Shown: one piece after another, positions 53,886 through 62,930 of the stretch
How the letters are laid out: each line of letters opens with the position of its first letter
Numbering within the stretch: position 1 is the stretch's first letter
DNA from: Litoribrevibacter albus
GTDB taxonomy: Bacteria; Pseudomonadota; Gammaproteobacteria; Pseudomonadales; Litoribrevibacteraceae
Direction of reading: 5' to 3'
Assembly: GCF_030159995.1 (NCBI RefSeq)
Contig: NZ_BSNM01000003.1
Span: 248,001 to 312,000 of the forward strand
Length of the DNA stretch: 64,000 nt
The notes under the pieces: model-generated
What the model saw: only the letters and a program-made list of their open reading frames with translations
What the model was told of the DNA's origin: nothing
The model's database searches: none
Program-made: the position numbers and the translations under genes

Positions 53886-54950
53886 TTAGCTATTATTACG
53901 CGTAGGCAATACATCTTTAAGCTTCTCTGCCATGTCACGAACAGACTTTTCAGTCGTAGCCCAATCGATACATGCGTCGGTGATAGATACACCGTATTCC
54001 ATGTCGTCAGAGATTTTTTGTGCGCCCCAGTTAAGGTGGCTTTCAATCATTAAGCCAACAATGGATTTGTTGCCTTCAAGAATTTGGTTGGCAACGTTTT
54101 CCATAACCAAAGGTTGAAGCTCTGGTTGTTTGTTGGAGTTCGCGTGGCTACAGTCAACCATAATGTTTTGAGTAACACCGGCTTTCTCAAGCGCTTGTTC
54201 AGATTGAGCAACGCTTACTGAGTCGTAGTTTGGTTTGCCGTTACCACCACGAAGTACAACGTGGCCGTATTTGTTGCCTTTTGTTCTTACGATAGAAACC
54301 TGACCTGTCTGGTTAATACCCAAGAATGAATGAGGATGCGCAACCGATTGAAGGGCGTTGATTGCTACTTCCAAACCACCATCAGTACCATTCTTGAAGC
54401 CGACAGGCATTGATAGGCCACTGGACATTTCACGGTGGGTTTGAGATTCCGTGGTGCGAGCACCAATAGCAGACCAGGAAATAAGATCTTGTAGGTACTG
54501 AGGCGAAATCGGATCAAGTGCTTCGGTTGCCAAAGGCAAGCCCATATCCGCTAAATCACACAATAGCTGACGACCAATGTGAAGACCTTCATCAATTTTG
54601 AACGTGTCATCCAAATGTGGATCGTTAATCAGGCCTTTCCAGCCAACGGTGGTACGTGGTTTTTCAAAATACACACGCATAACCAAATACAAGGTATCTT
54701 TTACTTCTTCAGCAAGGACTTTCAGGCGCTCAGCGTATTCTTTTGCTGCTTTTACATCATGAATAGAGCAAGGACCTAATACCAAAAATAAACGAGGGTC
54801 TTTGCGATCAAGGATGTTTTGGATAGTGTGGCGACCTTCAGCAACTGCTTTTGCTGCAGCTTCTGAAATAGGCACGTCTTTTTTCAAGCCATGCGGTGTA
54901 ATTAATAACTCTGAAGATTCCACGTTTACGTTTTCTAACTGCTCTGTCAT
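53886..54950 (-). CDS. 3-deoxy-7-phosphoheptulonate (DAHP) synthase, class I
   Basis: The 354-residue enzyme joins PEP and erythrose 4-phosphate in the first step of aromatic amino-acid synthesis. Conserved pieces: LVLGPCSIHDVKAAKEYA, MRVYFEKPRTTVGWKGLINDP, ARTTESQTHREM and MVDCSHANSNKQ. AroF, AroG and AroH types cannot be separated by eye. AGGAAA precedes the ATG. A trp/tyr/phe-coded leader peptide was looked for and not seen. The gene is close to cysB/cysH, as in P. aeruginosa. Confidence 0.95.
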   Translation of the reverse strand: MTEQLENVNVESSELLITPHGLKKDVPISEAAAKAVAEGRHTIQNILDRKDPRLFLVLGPCSIHDVKAAKEYAERLKVLAEEVKDTLYLVMRVYFEKPRTTVGWKGLINDPHLDDTFKIDEGLHIGRQLLCDLADMGLPLATEALDPISPQYLQDLISWSAIGARTTESQTHREMSSGLSMPVGFKNGTDGGLEVAINALQSVAHPHSFLGINQTGQVSIVRTKGNKYGHVVLRGGNGKPNYDSVSVAQSEQALEKAGVTQNIMVDCSHANSNKQPELQPLVMENVANQILEGNKSIVGLMIESHLNWGAQKISDDMEYGVSITDACIDWATTEKSVRDMAEKLKDVLPTRNNS

Positions 54951-55098
54951 TTTTATTTCCTGATGTCCTTCAAGCGCACGTATGTGAGTAAGGTTTATTA
55001 CTGCGCTGTGTGGCGTAAATCCTATAGGCCAGTCATTATGAACTCAAACCAAGTGTGTGTGAATACTAAACCTTAAGGATTACCGTTTTATTGATCAA

Positions 55099-55141
55099 TA
55101 GCTGATGGATAAAGGGAGTCCTAAGACACCTCATCAGCTAT
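55099..55141. repeat. Inverted repeat between TauE-type exporter and DAHP synthase genes
   Basis: ATAGCTGATG (55099-55108) and CATCAGCTAT (55132-55141) are perfect 10-bp arms with a 23-base loop, 22 bases after the exporter stop codon on the minus strand. It may terminate the exporter transcript or sit in the leader of the DAHP synthase mRNA. Confidence 0.55.
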
Positions 55142-55163
55142 CGATTTTTGCATCATACAATCT

Positions 55164-55949
55164 TTAGAAGAACGCGTACTTGGCCCCGATCAACATTAGT
55201 ACAGATGCAAGAATAGGGTGAAGTACTTTGTCCGGGATATTGGCTCCCAGTTTGGTTCCTAAGGTGATGGCCGGCAAAGAGCCGATTAGCAAACTACCGA
55301 GTAAGAGAAAATCGACGTTTCCTAAGAACATGTGACCAAGGCCCGCAATCAATGTCAGCGGGACGGCATGTGCCAAATCGGTTCCCACGATTTTAATGGA
55401 GGCCAATTTGGGATAGAGAATCATTAGCACGGCTGCAGCAATTGCGCCTGCACCAACAGATGACAGCGTAACCAGTACGCCCAGAGATACACCCATGGCG
55501 AAGGTCAATACATCTTGCTTACGTGTACTGATGATATCCTGAGTAGAAACAATTTCCTGTGCGATGTTCTGACGTAAACGGCTTTTAAAGAGAATGACAC
55601 CAGAGGTAAGAATCAACATGAATCCCAAACTGGTGGTTAATAAGTGGTTATAGGTTTCAGGATCACCAAAATAATTATGAAGAAGAAACACTGTGACGCC
55701 TGCAGCAGGAAGACTCCCGGCAGCCATAATCCCCATCAATCGCCATCGAATGGTTCTTTGTTTATGGTGAGCAATTGCACCACCGGCTTTAGTGATTGAT
55801 GCGTACATTAAGTCTGTGCCTACCGCCACATGAGGTGGGAAGCCAAAAAGTAGCAACAAAGGCGTCATTAAGGAGCCGCCACCAACGCCGGTAATACCCA
55901 CGGCGAGGCCTACGACGGCACCTGCAAGAATATAAAGGAGTATGTCCAT
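55164..55949 (-). CDS. Sulfite exporter TauE/SafE-family protein
   Basis: The 261-residue membrane protein has about eight helices and two half-motifs: GLAVGITGVGGGSLMTPLLLLFGFPP with AVGTDLMYASITKAGGA, and LSSVGAGAIAAAVL with GTDLAHAVPLTL. TauE/SafE proteins export sulfite, sulfoacetate or related small acids. The position between DAHP synthase and cysB suggests a role in sulfur metabolism, possibly export of excess sulfite made by CysH. The start is a weakly supported ATG. Confidence 0.9.
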   Translation of the reverse strand: MDILLYILAGAVVGLAVGITGVGGGSLMTPLLLLFGFPPHVAVGTDLMYASITKAGGAIAHHKQRTIRWRLMGIMAAGSLPAAGVTVFLLHNYFGDPETYNHLLTTSLGFMLILTSGVILFKSRLRQNIAQEIVSTQDIISTRKQDVLTFAMGVSLGVLVTLSSVGAGAIAAAVLMILYPKLASIKIVGTDLAHAVPLTLIAGLGHMFLGNVDFLLLGSLLIGSLPAITLGTKLGANIPDKVLHPILASVLMLIGAKYAFF

Positions 55950-56075
55950 TCAAATGGTCTACTATGTATAACCAACAATAATTCGAAACTAGCTGGTAAA
56001 TTTATAGCTTTCTATCTATTCTGAAAAAGAATATTTGCTTATATTTTTATAATTAATTGAACTAGATAGAGTTGA

Positions 56076-57122
<1,047 letters not shown>

Positions 57123-57142
57123 GGTGTTCCAAATAGTCATAC

Positions 57143-57176
57143 AAAAAAGCCAGAACATAACGTTCTGGCTTTTTTG
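57143..57176. terminator. Bidirectional terminator after cysB
   Basis: AAAAAAGCCAGAAC / GTTCTGGCTTTTTT forms a 14-bp stem with an ATAAC loop, between cysB and the convergent CPKC-protein gene. Confidence 0.93.
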
Positions 57177-57222
57177 TTTAGATGTGAGACTGTTTAGACA
57201 CGAATTCCTTTAGAAGAGCGAT

Positions 57223-57561
57223 CTATAGAAAATCTAGCTCATCAGATATAGAAGACAAAGTGTCCTTCAGTTCTTCTTTTTTATCCGTGTCCTGCTCCAG
57301 GACTTCTTTCACGAATTTAAGGTAAACCGTGTAAATCTTATGACTGCCGTCATCGAATTCCACCAGGAAGAACGGAGCACGACTGACTTTGTATTTAGTG
57401 GCAAGCATGAAACCTTCACTGGTTTCATCTCGTTCATCAGCATCTACAATTCGGTCGAGGTATTTCAGTTGGTCATGTTTTGCCATTTGGTCGATCACGT
57501 CCTGACATTTAGGGCAGTCACTACCATCGGCTTTGATTTTTCGAACTAGGATAATTTTCAT
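57223..57561 (-). CDS. Small thioredoxin-fold protein with CPKC motif
   Basis: The 112-residue protein has a beta strand at the N-terminus, then Cys16-Pro-Lys-Cys19 (DGSDCPKCQDVID), a middle segment YLDRIVDADERDE, and a cis-proline-like RAPFFLVEFDDG, which together suggest a thioredoxin/glutaredoxin fold. It is downstream of cysH on the same strand, separated by two hairpins. It could supply or relay electrons or chaperone a metal; the function is not known. No signal peptide, hence cytoplasmic. Confidence 0.75.
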   Translation of the reverse strand: MKIILVRKIKADGSDCPKCQDVIDQMAKHDQLKYLDRIVDADERDETSEGFMLATKYKVSRAPFFLVEFDDGSHKIYTVYLKFVKEVLEQDTDKKEELKDTLSSISDELDFL

Positions 57562-57652
57562 GAGGTCAGCAGGCTTATACGTGTTAATTGAGCGTTGACT
57601 GAAAACGTCATTTTAACAAGACGGCCTTGCTTAGGGTAGAGGCGAGTGCAGA

Positions 57653-57714
57653 AAGAAGGCAGAATGACCGCCTTCTTCTCGGAAGTCTATGATCGACGAA
57701 ACTGACCATAGACT
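57653..57714 (-). terminator. Two consecutive hairpins after cysH
   Basis: On the minus strand cysH is followed by AGTCTATG / CATAGACT (57684-57691 and 57707-57714) and then by AAGAAGGC / GCCTTCTT (57653-57660 and 57670-57677), each a perfect 8-bp stem. They lie before the CPKC-protein gene and may terminate or attenuate the cysH transcript. Confidence 0.6.
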
Positions 57715-57740
57715 GGGTAAGTTTGAAAGATAAGTCGAAA

Positions 57741-58469
57741 TTAAGACTCTGATTTAATGTTTGCTGCGTGCAAACCACATTCTTTATGAGTGGCTTCTTC
57801 CCACCACCAGCGACCTTCACGCTCATGCTGATTTGGTAGCACAGGGCGAGTACATGGCTGACAACCGATGCTGGTATAACCTTGTTCGTGAAGCTTGTTA
57901 TATGGCACATCGAACATGCGGATGTAATCCCAAACTTGTTCTGAGGTCCAGTTAGACAGTGGATTGAATTTGATCAGGTTTTTACCCGGGCCTGAGAAGG
58001 TATGGTCGTGTTGAATCACAGGCACTTCAGAACGTGTTGGGCTTTGGTCTTTACGCTGACCTGTGATCCAACCGTCCAGAGTAGCCAGTTTGCGCTTCAA
58101 TGGCTCGATTTTACGAATGCCACAGCACTCCTGATGACCATCTTCAAAGAAACTGAACAATCCTTTTTCTTTAACGAAAGGTTGCAGCAATTCAGAATCC
58201 GGTGTCATCACTTCGATGTCTAAATCGTAATGCTTACGAACGCGTTCCATAAACTCATAGGTTTCAGGGTGTAAGCGTCCGGTGTCGAGCGAGAAAACCT
58301 GAATGTCTTTTTTGACTTTACGTGCGATATCGATAAGAACGACATCTTCGGCACCGCTGAACGAAATCGCAATGTTGTCGATATTTTCCAATGCCAACTC
58401 TAATACTTTACGTGGGGAGGCATTATCGTACTCAAGCGCTAACTGCTGAACGTTTAATTCACTCATCAT
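57741..58469 (-). CDS. cysH: Adenylylsulfate (APS) reductase CysH, iron-sulfur type
   Basis: CysH reduces APS to sulfite with thioredoxin in sulfate assimilation. The 242-residue protein has the P-loop-like [14 protein letters not shown], a CC pair (115-116 in QECCGIRK), a CxxC pair (203-206 in SIGCQPCTR), and the catalytic Cys231 in ECGLH. The CC...CxxC pattern binds a [4Fe-4S] cluster and marks the APS-using type rather than the PAPS-using type of E. coli. It is divergent from thrH. CysB, 600 bases away, is the probable activator. Confidence 0.95.
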   Translation of the reverse strand: MMSELNVQQLALEYDNASPRKVLELALENIDNIAISFSGAEDVVLIDIARKVKKDIQVFSLDTGRLHPETYEFMERVRKHYDLDIEVMTPDSELLQPFVKEKGLFSFFEDGHQECCGIRKIEPLKRKLATLDGWITGQRKDQSPTRSEVPVIQHDHTFSGPGKNLIKFNPLSNWTSEQVWDYIRMFDVPYNKLHEQGYTSIGCQPCTRPVLPNQHEREGRWWWEEATHKECGLHAANIKSES

Positions 58470-58717
58470 CTAATCCGATTTTTCTTATGAAAACGGACCG
58501 ATTTACGGTCAATGTTTTCTTTGTTATCACAATTTTTGCCTAGAATAGCAGATCGATATAACAAGTCGAAATAACGGTTATGAATTAGCATTGCTCTTTA
58601 TGGAATAACTCGTTACAGTTTCGCCATTATTTATGAGGGCGCCTCAGAGTAAGTCCCTTAGGGCAATTTAGCCGTTAAATTCAACATCAACTGATGAGTT
58701 TCAAATAGGAGTATTAC

Positions 58718-59335
58718 GTGGAAATCGCATGTCTTGACCTGGAAGGGGTATTGATTCCTGAAATTTGGATTGCGTTTGCTGAAAAGACTGGAATCGAAGA
58801 GTTAAAAGCGACGACTCGTGATATTCCGGATTATGACGTGTTGATGAAGCAGCGTTTGCGTATCTTGGATGAGCATGGTTATGGTTTGCCTGACATTCAG
58901 GAAGTGATTGCGACACTTGAACCACTTCCAGGTGCAATTGAGTTTGTTGATTGGTTGCGTGAGCGTTTCCAGGTAATCATTCTTTCTGATACCTTCTATG
59001 AATTCGCTCAGCCGTTGATGCGTCAACTAGGTTTCCCAACTTTGTTCTGTCATAAGTTGGAAACAGATGAAAACGGTCGTGTTGTGAATTACCACTTACG
59101 TCAGAAAGATCCTAAGCGTCAGTCTATCTTTGCGCTTAAGACCATTTATTATCGTACGATTGCGGCGGGCGATTCTTACAATGACACCACTATGCTGGCG
59201 CAAGCGGACGCAGGTATTTTATTCCATGCACCGCAAAATGTGATTGATGAGTTTCCTCAGTTCCCGGCGGTTCACACATACGAAGATTTGAAGAAAGAAT
59301 TCATTAAAGCAAGTGAGCGTGATTTATCGCTTTAA
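58718..59335 (+). CDS. thrH: Bifunctional phosphoserine phosphatase/homoserine phosphotransferase ThrH
   Basis: ThrH removes phosphate from phosphoserine and can pass it to homoserine, linking serine and threonine synthesis. The 205-residue HAD protein starts MEIACLDLEGVLIPEIWIA with nucleophile Asp7 and Glu9 in place of the usual second Asp, as typical for ThrH, then ILSDTFYEFAQPL and AAGDSYNDTTMLAQA. The start is GTG with AGGAG 6-7 bases upstream. Its position by cysH matches P. aeruginosa. A strong terminator follows. Confidence 0.95.
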   Translation: MEIACLDLEGVLIPEIWIAFAEKTGIEELKATTRDIPDYDVLMKQRLRILDEHGYGLPDIQEVIATLEPLPGAIEFVDWLRERFQVIILSDTFYEFAQPLMRQLGFPTLFCHKLETDENGRVVNYHLRQKDPKRQSIFALKTIYYRTIAAGDSYNDTTMLAQADAGILFHAPQNVIDEFPQFPAVHTYEDLKKEFIKASERDLSL

Positions 59336-59352
59336 GATTTGCTTTCTTCACG

Positions 59353-59380
59353 AAAAACCCGGCACAGGCCGGGTTTTTTT
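59353..59380 (+). terminator. Terminator of thrH
   Basis: AAAAACCCGGC / GCCGGGTTTTT forms an 11-bp stem with an ACAG loop and a T-run. Confidence 0.95.
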
Positions 59381-59495
59381 ATGCTTGTTTCACAGAGCCC
59401 GGATATTCAAGTTCAGACTTCCTGACTTTGTACTAGTCTAAGTGAAGTGGCATGGTTTTCTTTTTGTTTTGATTGCACTTTATGGGAAGTCAGTA

Positions 59496-60548
59496 ATGTT
59501 GGATTTCGTAAACACCAACAATGTTAGGTTTGCAGTAAATAGTGTCGTCCTTGTCGTCTTTTCCTTACTTATTTCGCTACTGTCAGCTTGCTCAAAACCA
59601 GCTAAGGAAGAGTCTCTTAAAGGTTCAAGCTCCATACCTTCGGATTCTTCCCAAAGCGCTGATAGAGCGTTACCCAAAATGCGTTTATCTATTGATCTCT
59701 GGCCTGGTTACTACCCAGCGGTCATTGCGGATCAAAAGGGGTGGTTTAAAGAGGAGGGATTAGATCTGGTACTGAACATGCCGGGCAATACCGATAAAAT
59801 GTTGGCTCGATTTTCTGCGGGAACCATAGATGCTATTGCTGTTGCTTTCGGTGATGCAATTTTAGTAAGCAGTCAAATGTCGGATCTCTCAGTGATTCTT
59901 GTGACCGATGAGTCTGCCGGTGGGGATGCGGTGTTAGCGATGGATTCACAGGTCATGAATAACTTAAAAGGGAAACGGATTGGTACCAACCTTGGCGGGT
60001 TTGGGGAGTTATTAATTCGGAAGTTGCTACAGCATCACAATATGTCTGCTCAGGATGTGAATCTTGTTAATGTCGATGCTTCTAAGGTTCCTCATCTATT
60101 GTCTTCCGGGAAACTGGATTTAGGACATACCTGGAATCCATACGTAGGTTTGGCAAAAGAGCAGGGTGCTCAGGTGGTGTTTTCAAGCGCCGATACGCCA
60201 GGCTTAATTCCTGACATTATTGCCATCTCTGGAGAGTTCCGTCGGACACACCCTGAGGCGGTTAAAATTTTTCTGAAGGTTTGGTTTAAAGCACAGCAAT
60301 GGTGGCTGGATCATTTCATTGAAGGCAATCTACTCATTGCTGAATCCACAGGACAGAGGCCCGAAAATATTTCATTAGATGGTATCCGACTGATGAGTCG
60401 AGAAGATAATCTTGCCTCCTTCCATGACTCCACGACGGAGCATGGCTTACCTCAGGTATTAAAGTCTTACAATGACTTCTATATTCGATCTGGGGTTATT
60501 CGGGTGCCTGCGCCTAATGATGTTCTGGTTTCGGAGTTTCTGGAATGA
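59496..60548 (+). CDS. Substrate-binding lipoprotein (NMT1/SsuA-like) coupled to a histidine kinase
   Basis: The 350-residue lipoprotein has a signal ending in LLSAC (lipobox; about residues 29-33). The mature part has RLSIDLWPGYYPAVIADQKGWF and VLNMPGNTDKMLARFSAGTIDA in pieces, the NMT1/TauA/SsuA type 2 fold binding pyrimidines, taurine or sulfonates, as in ABC importers. No permease follows; instead its stop codon overlaps the ATG of a sensor kinase (ATGA). ATG 59496 has GGAAG 6 bases upstream. The upstream ATG at 59442 is less likely. Confidence 0.9.
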   Translation: MLDFVNTNNVRFAVNSVVLVVFSLLISLLSACSKPAKEESLKGSSSIPSDSSQSADRALPKMRLSIDLWPGYYPAVIADQKGWFKEEGLDLVLNMPGNTDKMLARFSAGTIDAIAVAFGDAILVSSQMSDLSVILVTDESAGGDAVLAMDSQVMNNLKGKRIGTNLGGFGELLIRKLLQHHNMSAQDVNLVNVDASKVPHLLSSGKLDLGHTWNPYVGLAKEQGAQVVFSSADTPGLIPDIIAISGEFRRTHPEAVKIFLKVWFKAQQWWLDHFIEGNLLIAESTGQRPENISLDGIRLMSREDNLASFHDSTTEHGLPQVLKSYNDFYIRSGVIRVPAPNDVLVSEFLE

Positions 60549-62524
60549 CTCTGAGATCACAACTGACTCTTTTACTTTTGTTGGTCACTTTTACACCAAT
60601 AGCCATTATGACCTATCAAATTCAGGAGCAGGCATCGCGGGAGTTTATAACGACTAAAGATAACTCTTTGATTCTGGCTAAAAATAACCTTCAGAACGTG
60701 TTTGATAACTATATACAGACCACCTTGGAAGTGTTGTGGGCGGACAGTCATATTCCCAGCTTTCGACGGTTTTTAAATGGCGATGAGGCTTATCGTCAGG
60801 CTCAGTTAAATAACGTACATGAAATGCTTCGGAACGTTATCATCAAGGATTCCATCTTTGTTAATTCTGCCGCGCTGCTTGATAAGAAAGGCAATAATCT
60901 GATTGATACTTCCGCTACGCTTTACCAGGATGTGGAAAGTTACTATGAGTATTACATTCAGGGAATAAAGACCTACAACGGTTATTTCAGCCATTATCTC
61001 ATTCAGGATGTTCAAGGGTACGCGCTCTATGCGTCCACACCGATTAAGAATCGGGAAGGGGAGTTGATTGGCTTACTACGGCTTCGAATTGATCCAAGTC
61101 GAATTCAGTTAATGCTTAGTAAAGCCTTGAAGAAGTCTACCTTTCAGGCAAAGGTGTTTGATTCAAAAAATAATATCTTAGCGAATTTAAATCGGCCTCA
61201 TTTAATCGGGTCGGTTCAGTCAGCGGCAAACTTGTCGCCGGTGGAGTCTCCTGCTTGGGTTCTGAATGAGGAGAACAGTCGGGTTAGGGTTATCAGAACC
61301 CAATTGTCCAGTATTCCCTGGATGGTTGAGATTACCCTTCCTTCAGCTGCTTATACCGCATATCTGGAGCAGAACTTTTATCAATGGTTGAGAGACATCA
61401 GCATTATCTTCTTGATCACTCTTGTCGGTTCTGTTGGGTTGGCGACTTATATGGTGATCCCAATTCGTAAAGTTGAACGAGCGACAGAGCGTATTGCAGC
61501 CGGAAAAACCGAGAGTGAAGTGCCTATAGTCGGGAGTCTTGAAACACGGCGAATGGCCGAAGCCATTACCCGCATGAAAGATACCATCCTGGCAAACTTG
61601 ACTGAGCTAGAGGTTAAGCACCAAGAAAAAGAAAAGGTCGAACAAGATCTGAGAGATCTTAATGAAGACCTGGAGCGGCGTGTAGAAGAGCGTACTCAGG
61701 AATTGCTGATGGCCAACAAAGAAAAAGGCGAGGCTATGGAGCAGTTGGTAAATTCTCAGAAAATGGTGGAATTGGGAGAACTGGTTGCTGGTGTGACTCA
61801 TGAAGTTAGTACTCCGCTTGGAAACAACGTAACCGTGGCTTCCACTCTGCAAGAGAATCTCGAACAATTTAGAAAGCTTCTGGAAACAGGGGCGGTCAAG
61901 AAATCGGATTTGAATGAATTTCTTAAAGGCTGTGAATTTGCCTGTGATGTACTTCAGAAGAATTGTGCCCGCGCCAATGAATTAATGGGCAGCTTTAAGC
62001 AGGTCGCGGTGGATCAGACCAGTATGCGTCGTAGAACCTTTGCGGTTGAACGATCGGTTCATGAGGTGATCACAACCTTGCACAGTGTCTTGAAGAAACA
62101 TGATCACTCCATCTCTGTTCAGATTTCACAAGCACTTCATATTGATAACTATCCAGGTCCGTTTGATCAGGTCATAACGAATCTCATCAATAACTCGGTG
62201 ATTCATGGGTTTAGGGACATCACTGCCGGAAAGATTATTATTACGGCTCATGTAGAGCTGGTTGAGGGAAGAGAGATGATGATTCTCGAATTTATGGACG
62301 ATGGTGCTGGTGTTCCGTCAGACATTCAGGATCGTATCTTCGAACCTTTCTTTACAACACGTGCAGAAGATGTTGGCAGTGGAATGGGCTTGTATCTGAT
62401 TAAAAATATTGTGGAAAAAGATTTGAGAGGGTCGATCAGTCTGGATAAGACTTATACGATGGGGGCTAAGTTTATATTGAGCGTACCAACCGTCTTTGAA
62501 CAGAATGAAGCAATGATAAGTTAG
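60545..62524 (+). CDS. Sensor histidine kinase with periplasmic Cache domain
   Basis: The 659-residue kinase has two membrane helices (about 7-23 and 284-305) around a Cache-type periplasmic sensor (about 30-275), a HAMP domain (305-355), a long coiled coil (355-405), an atypical H box with His419 in AGVTHEVSTPLGN, and a HATPase domain (N box NLINNSVIHGF, GDG-type DDGAGVP, GSGMGLYL). It has no receiver domain. Its ATG overlaps the stop codon of the binding lipoprotein, so the two are translationally coupled; the lipoprotein may present a ligand. No response regulator is adjacent. Confidence 0.92.
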   Translation: MTLRSQLTLLLLLVTFTPIAIMTYQIQEQASREFITTKDNSLILAKNNLQNVFDNYIQTTLEVLWADSHIPSFRRFLNGDEAYRQAQLNNVHEMLRNVIIKDSIFVNSAALLDKKGNNLIDTSATLYQDVESYYEYYIQGIKTYNGYFSHYLIQDVQGYALYASTPIKNREGELIGLLRLRIDPSRIQLMLSKALKKSTFQAKVFDSKNNILANLNRPHLIGSVQSAANLSPVESPAWVLNEENSRVRVIRTQLSSIPWMVEITLPSAAYTAYLEQNFYQWLRDISIIFLITLVGSVGLATYMVIPIRKVERATERIAAGKTESEVPIVGSLETRRMAEAITRMKDTILANLTELEVKHQEKEKVEQDLRDLNEDLERRVEERTQELLMANKEKGEAMEQLVNSQKMVELGELVAGVTHEVSTPLGNNVTVASTLQENLEQFRKLLETGAVKKSDLNEFLKGCEFACDVLQKNCARANELMGSFKQVAVDQTSMRRRTFAVERSVHEVITTLHSVLKKHDHSISVQISQALHIDNYPGPFDQVITNLINNSVIHGFRDITAGKIIITAHVELVEGREMMILEFMDDGAGVPSDIQDRIFEPFFTTRAEDVGSGMGLYLIKNIVEKDLRGSISLDKTYTMGAKFILSVPTVFEQNEAMIS

Positions 62525-62590
62525 ATGTGGGTTATCACCTCGAATGGCATATCTGGCCTGAACTACTACAGCTATTTCAACTAATCGATA

Positions 62591-62824
62591 TTAGTCTTCG
62601 GTTGGATTTGCCTGTGCTTTTTCCCGACGTTTTTGCTCGACAATTTCTTTGCGCTTTTTACACAAATCAATTACCCGCATTTTTTGTACTGGCGTCATAT
62701 CATTCCAGTTGAAGCGCTCATTACGACTGCGATAACAACCAAGGCAGTAGCCCTTGGAGTTTGTCGTGCAGACTCCAATGCATGGACTGGGAACGGGGAA
62801 TAATTCAAATTGAGTTGGTTTCAT
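62591..62824 (-). CDS. DUF1289-family protein
   Basis: The 77-residue protein has four conserved cysteines in CIGVCTTNSKGYCLGCYRSR, the DUF1289 pattern, suggesting a metal or iron-sulfur site. The C-terminal half is highly basic (KKRKEIVEQKRREKAQ). The function is unknown. It is convergent with the kinase gene and divergent from the patatin-like gene. Confidence 0.88.
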   Translation of the reverse strand: MKPTQFELFPVPSPCIGVCTTNSKGYCLGCYRSRNERFNWNDMTPVQKMRVIDLCKKRKEIVEQKRREKAQANPTED

Positions 62825-62930
62825 AATGTATTCAGCGTTTTCATTTAGTTTAGCCTCTTTGAGATGATAAATGTATAGTGCGTGTGCACATTCAGGCGGT
62901 TAACATTTAGCCTTATTCATGGAGAATTTT

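Noticed and set aside
54951-55163. Possible aromatic amino-acid attenuator leader peptide before DAHP synthase
   Set aside because: No short frame with a run of Trp, Phe or Tyr codons was seen; only one inverted repeat is present, recorded separately.
57608-57910. 100-residue frame overlapping the end of cysH on the same strand
   Set aside because: Shifted frame of cysH; the true frame ends with the conserved ECGLH motif.
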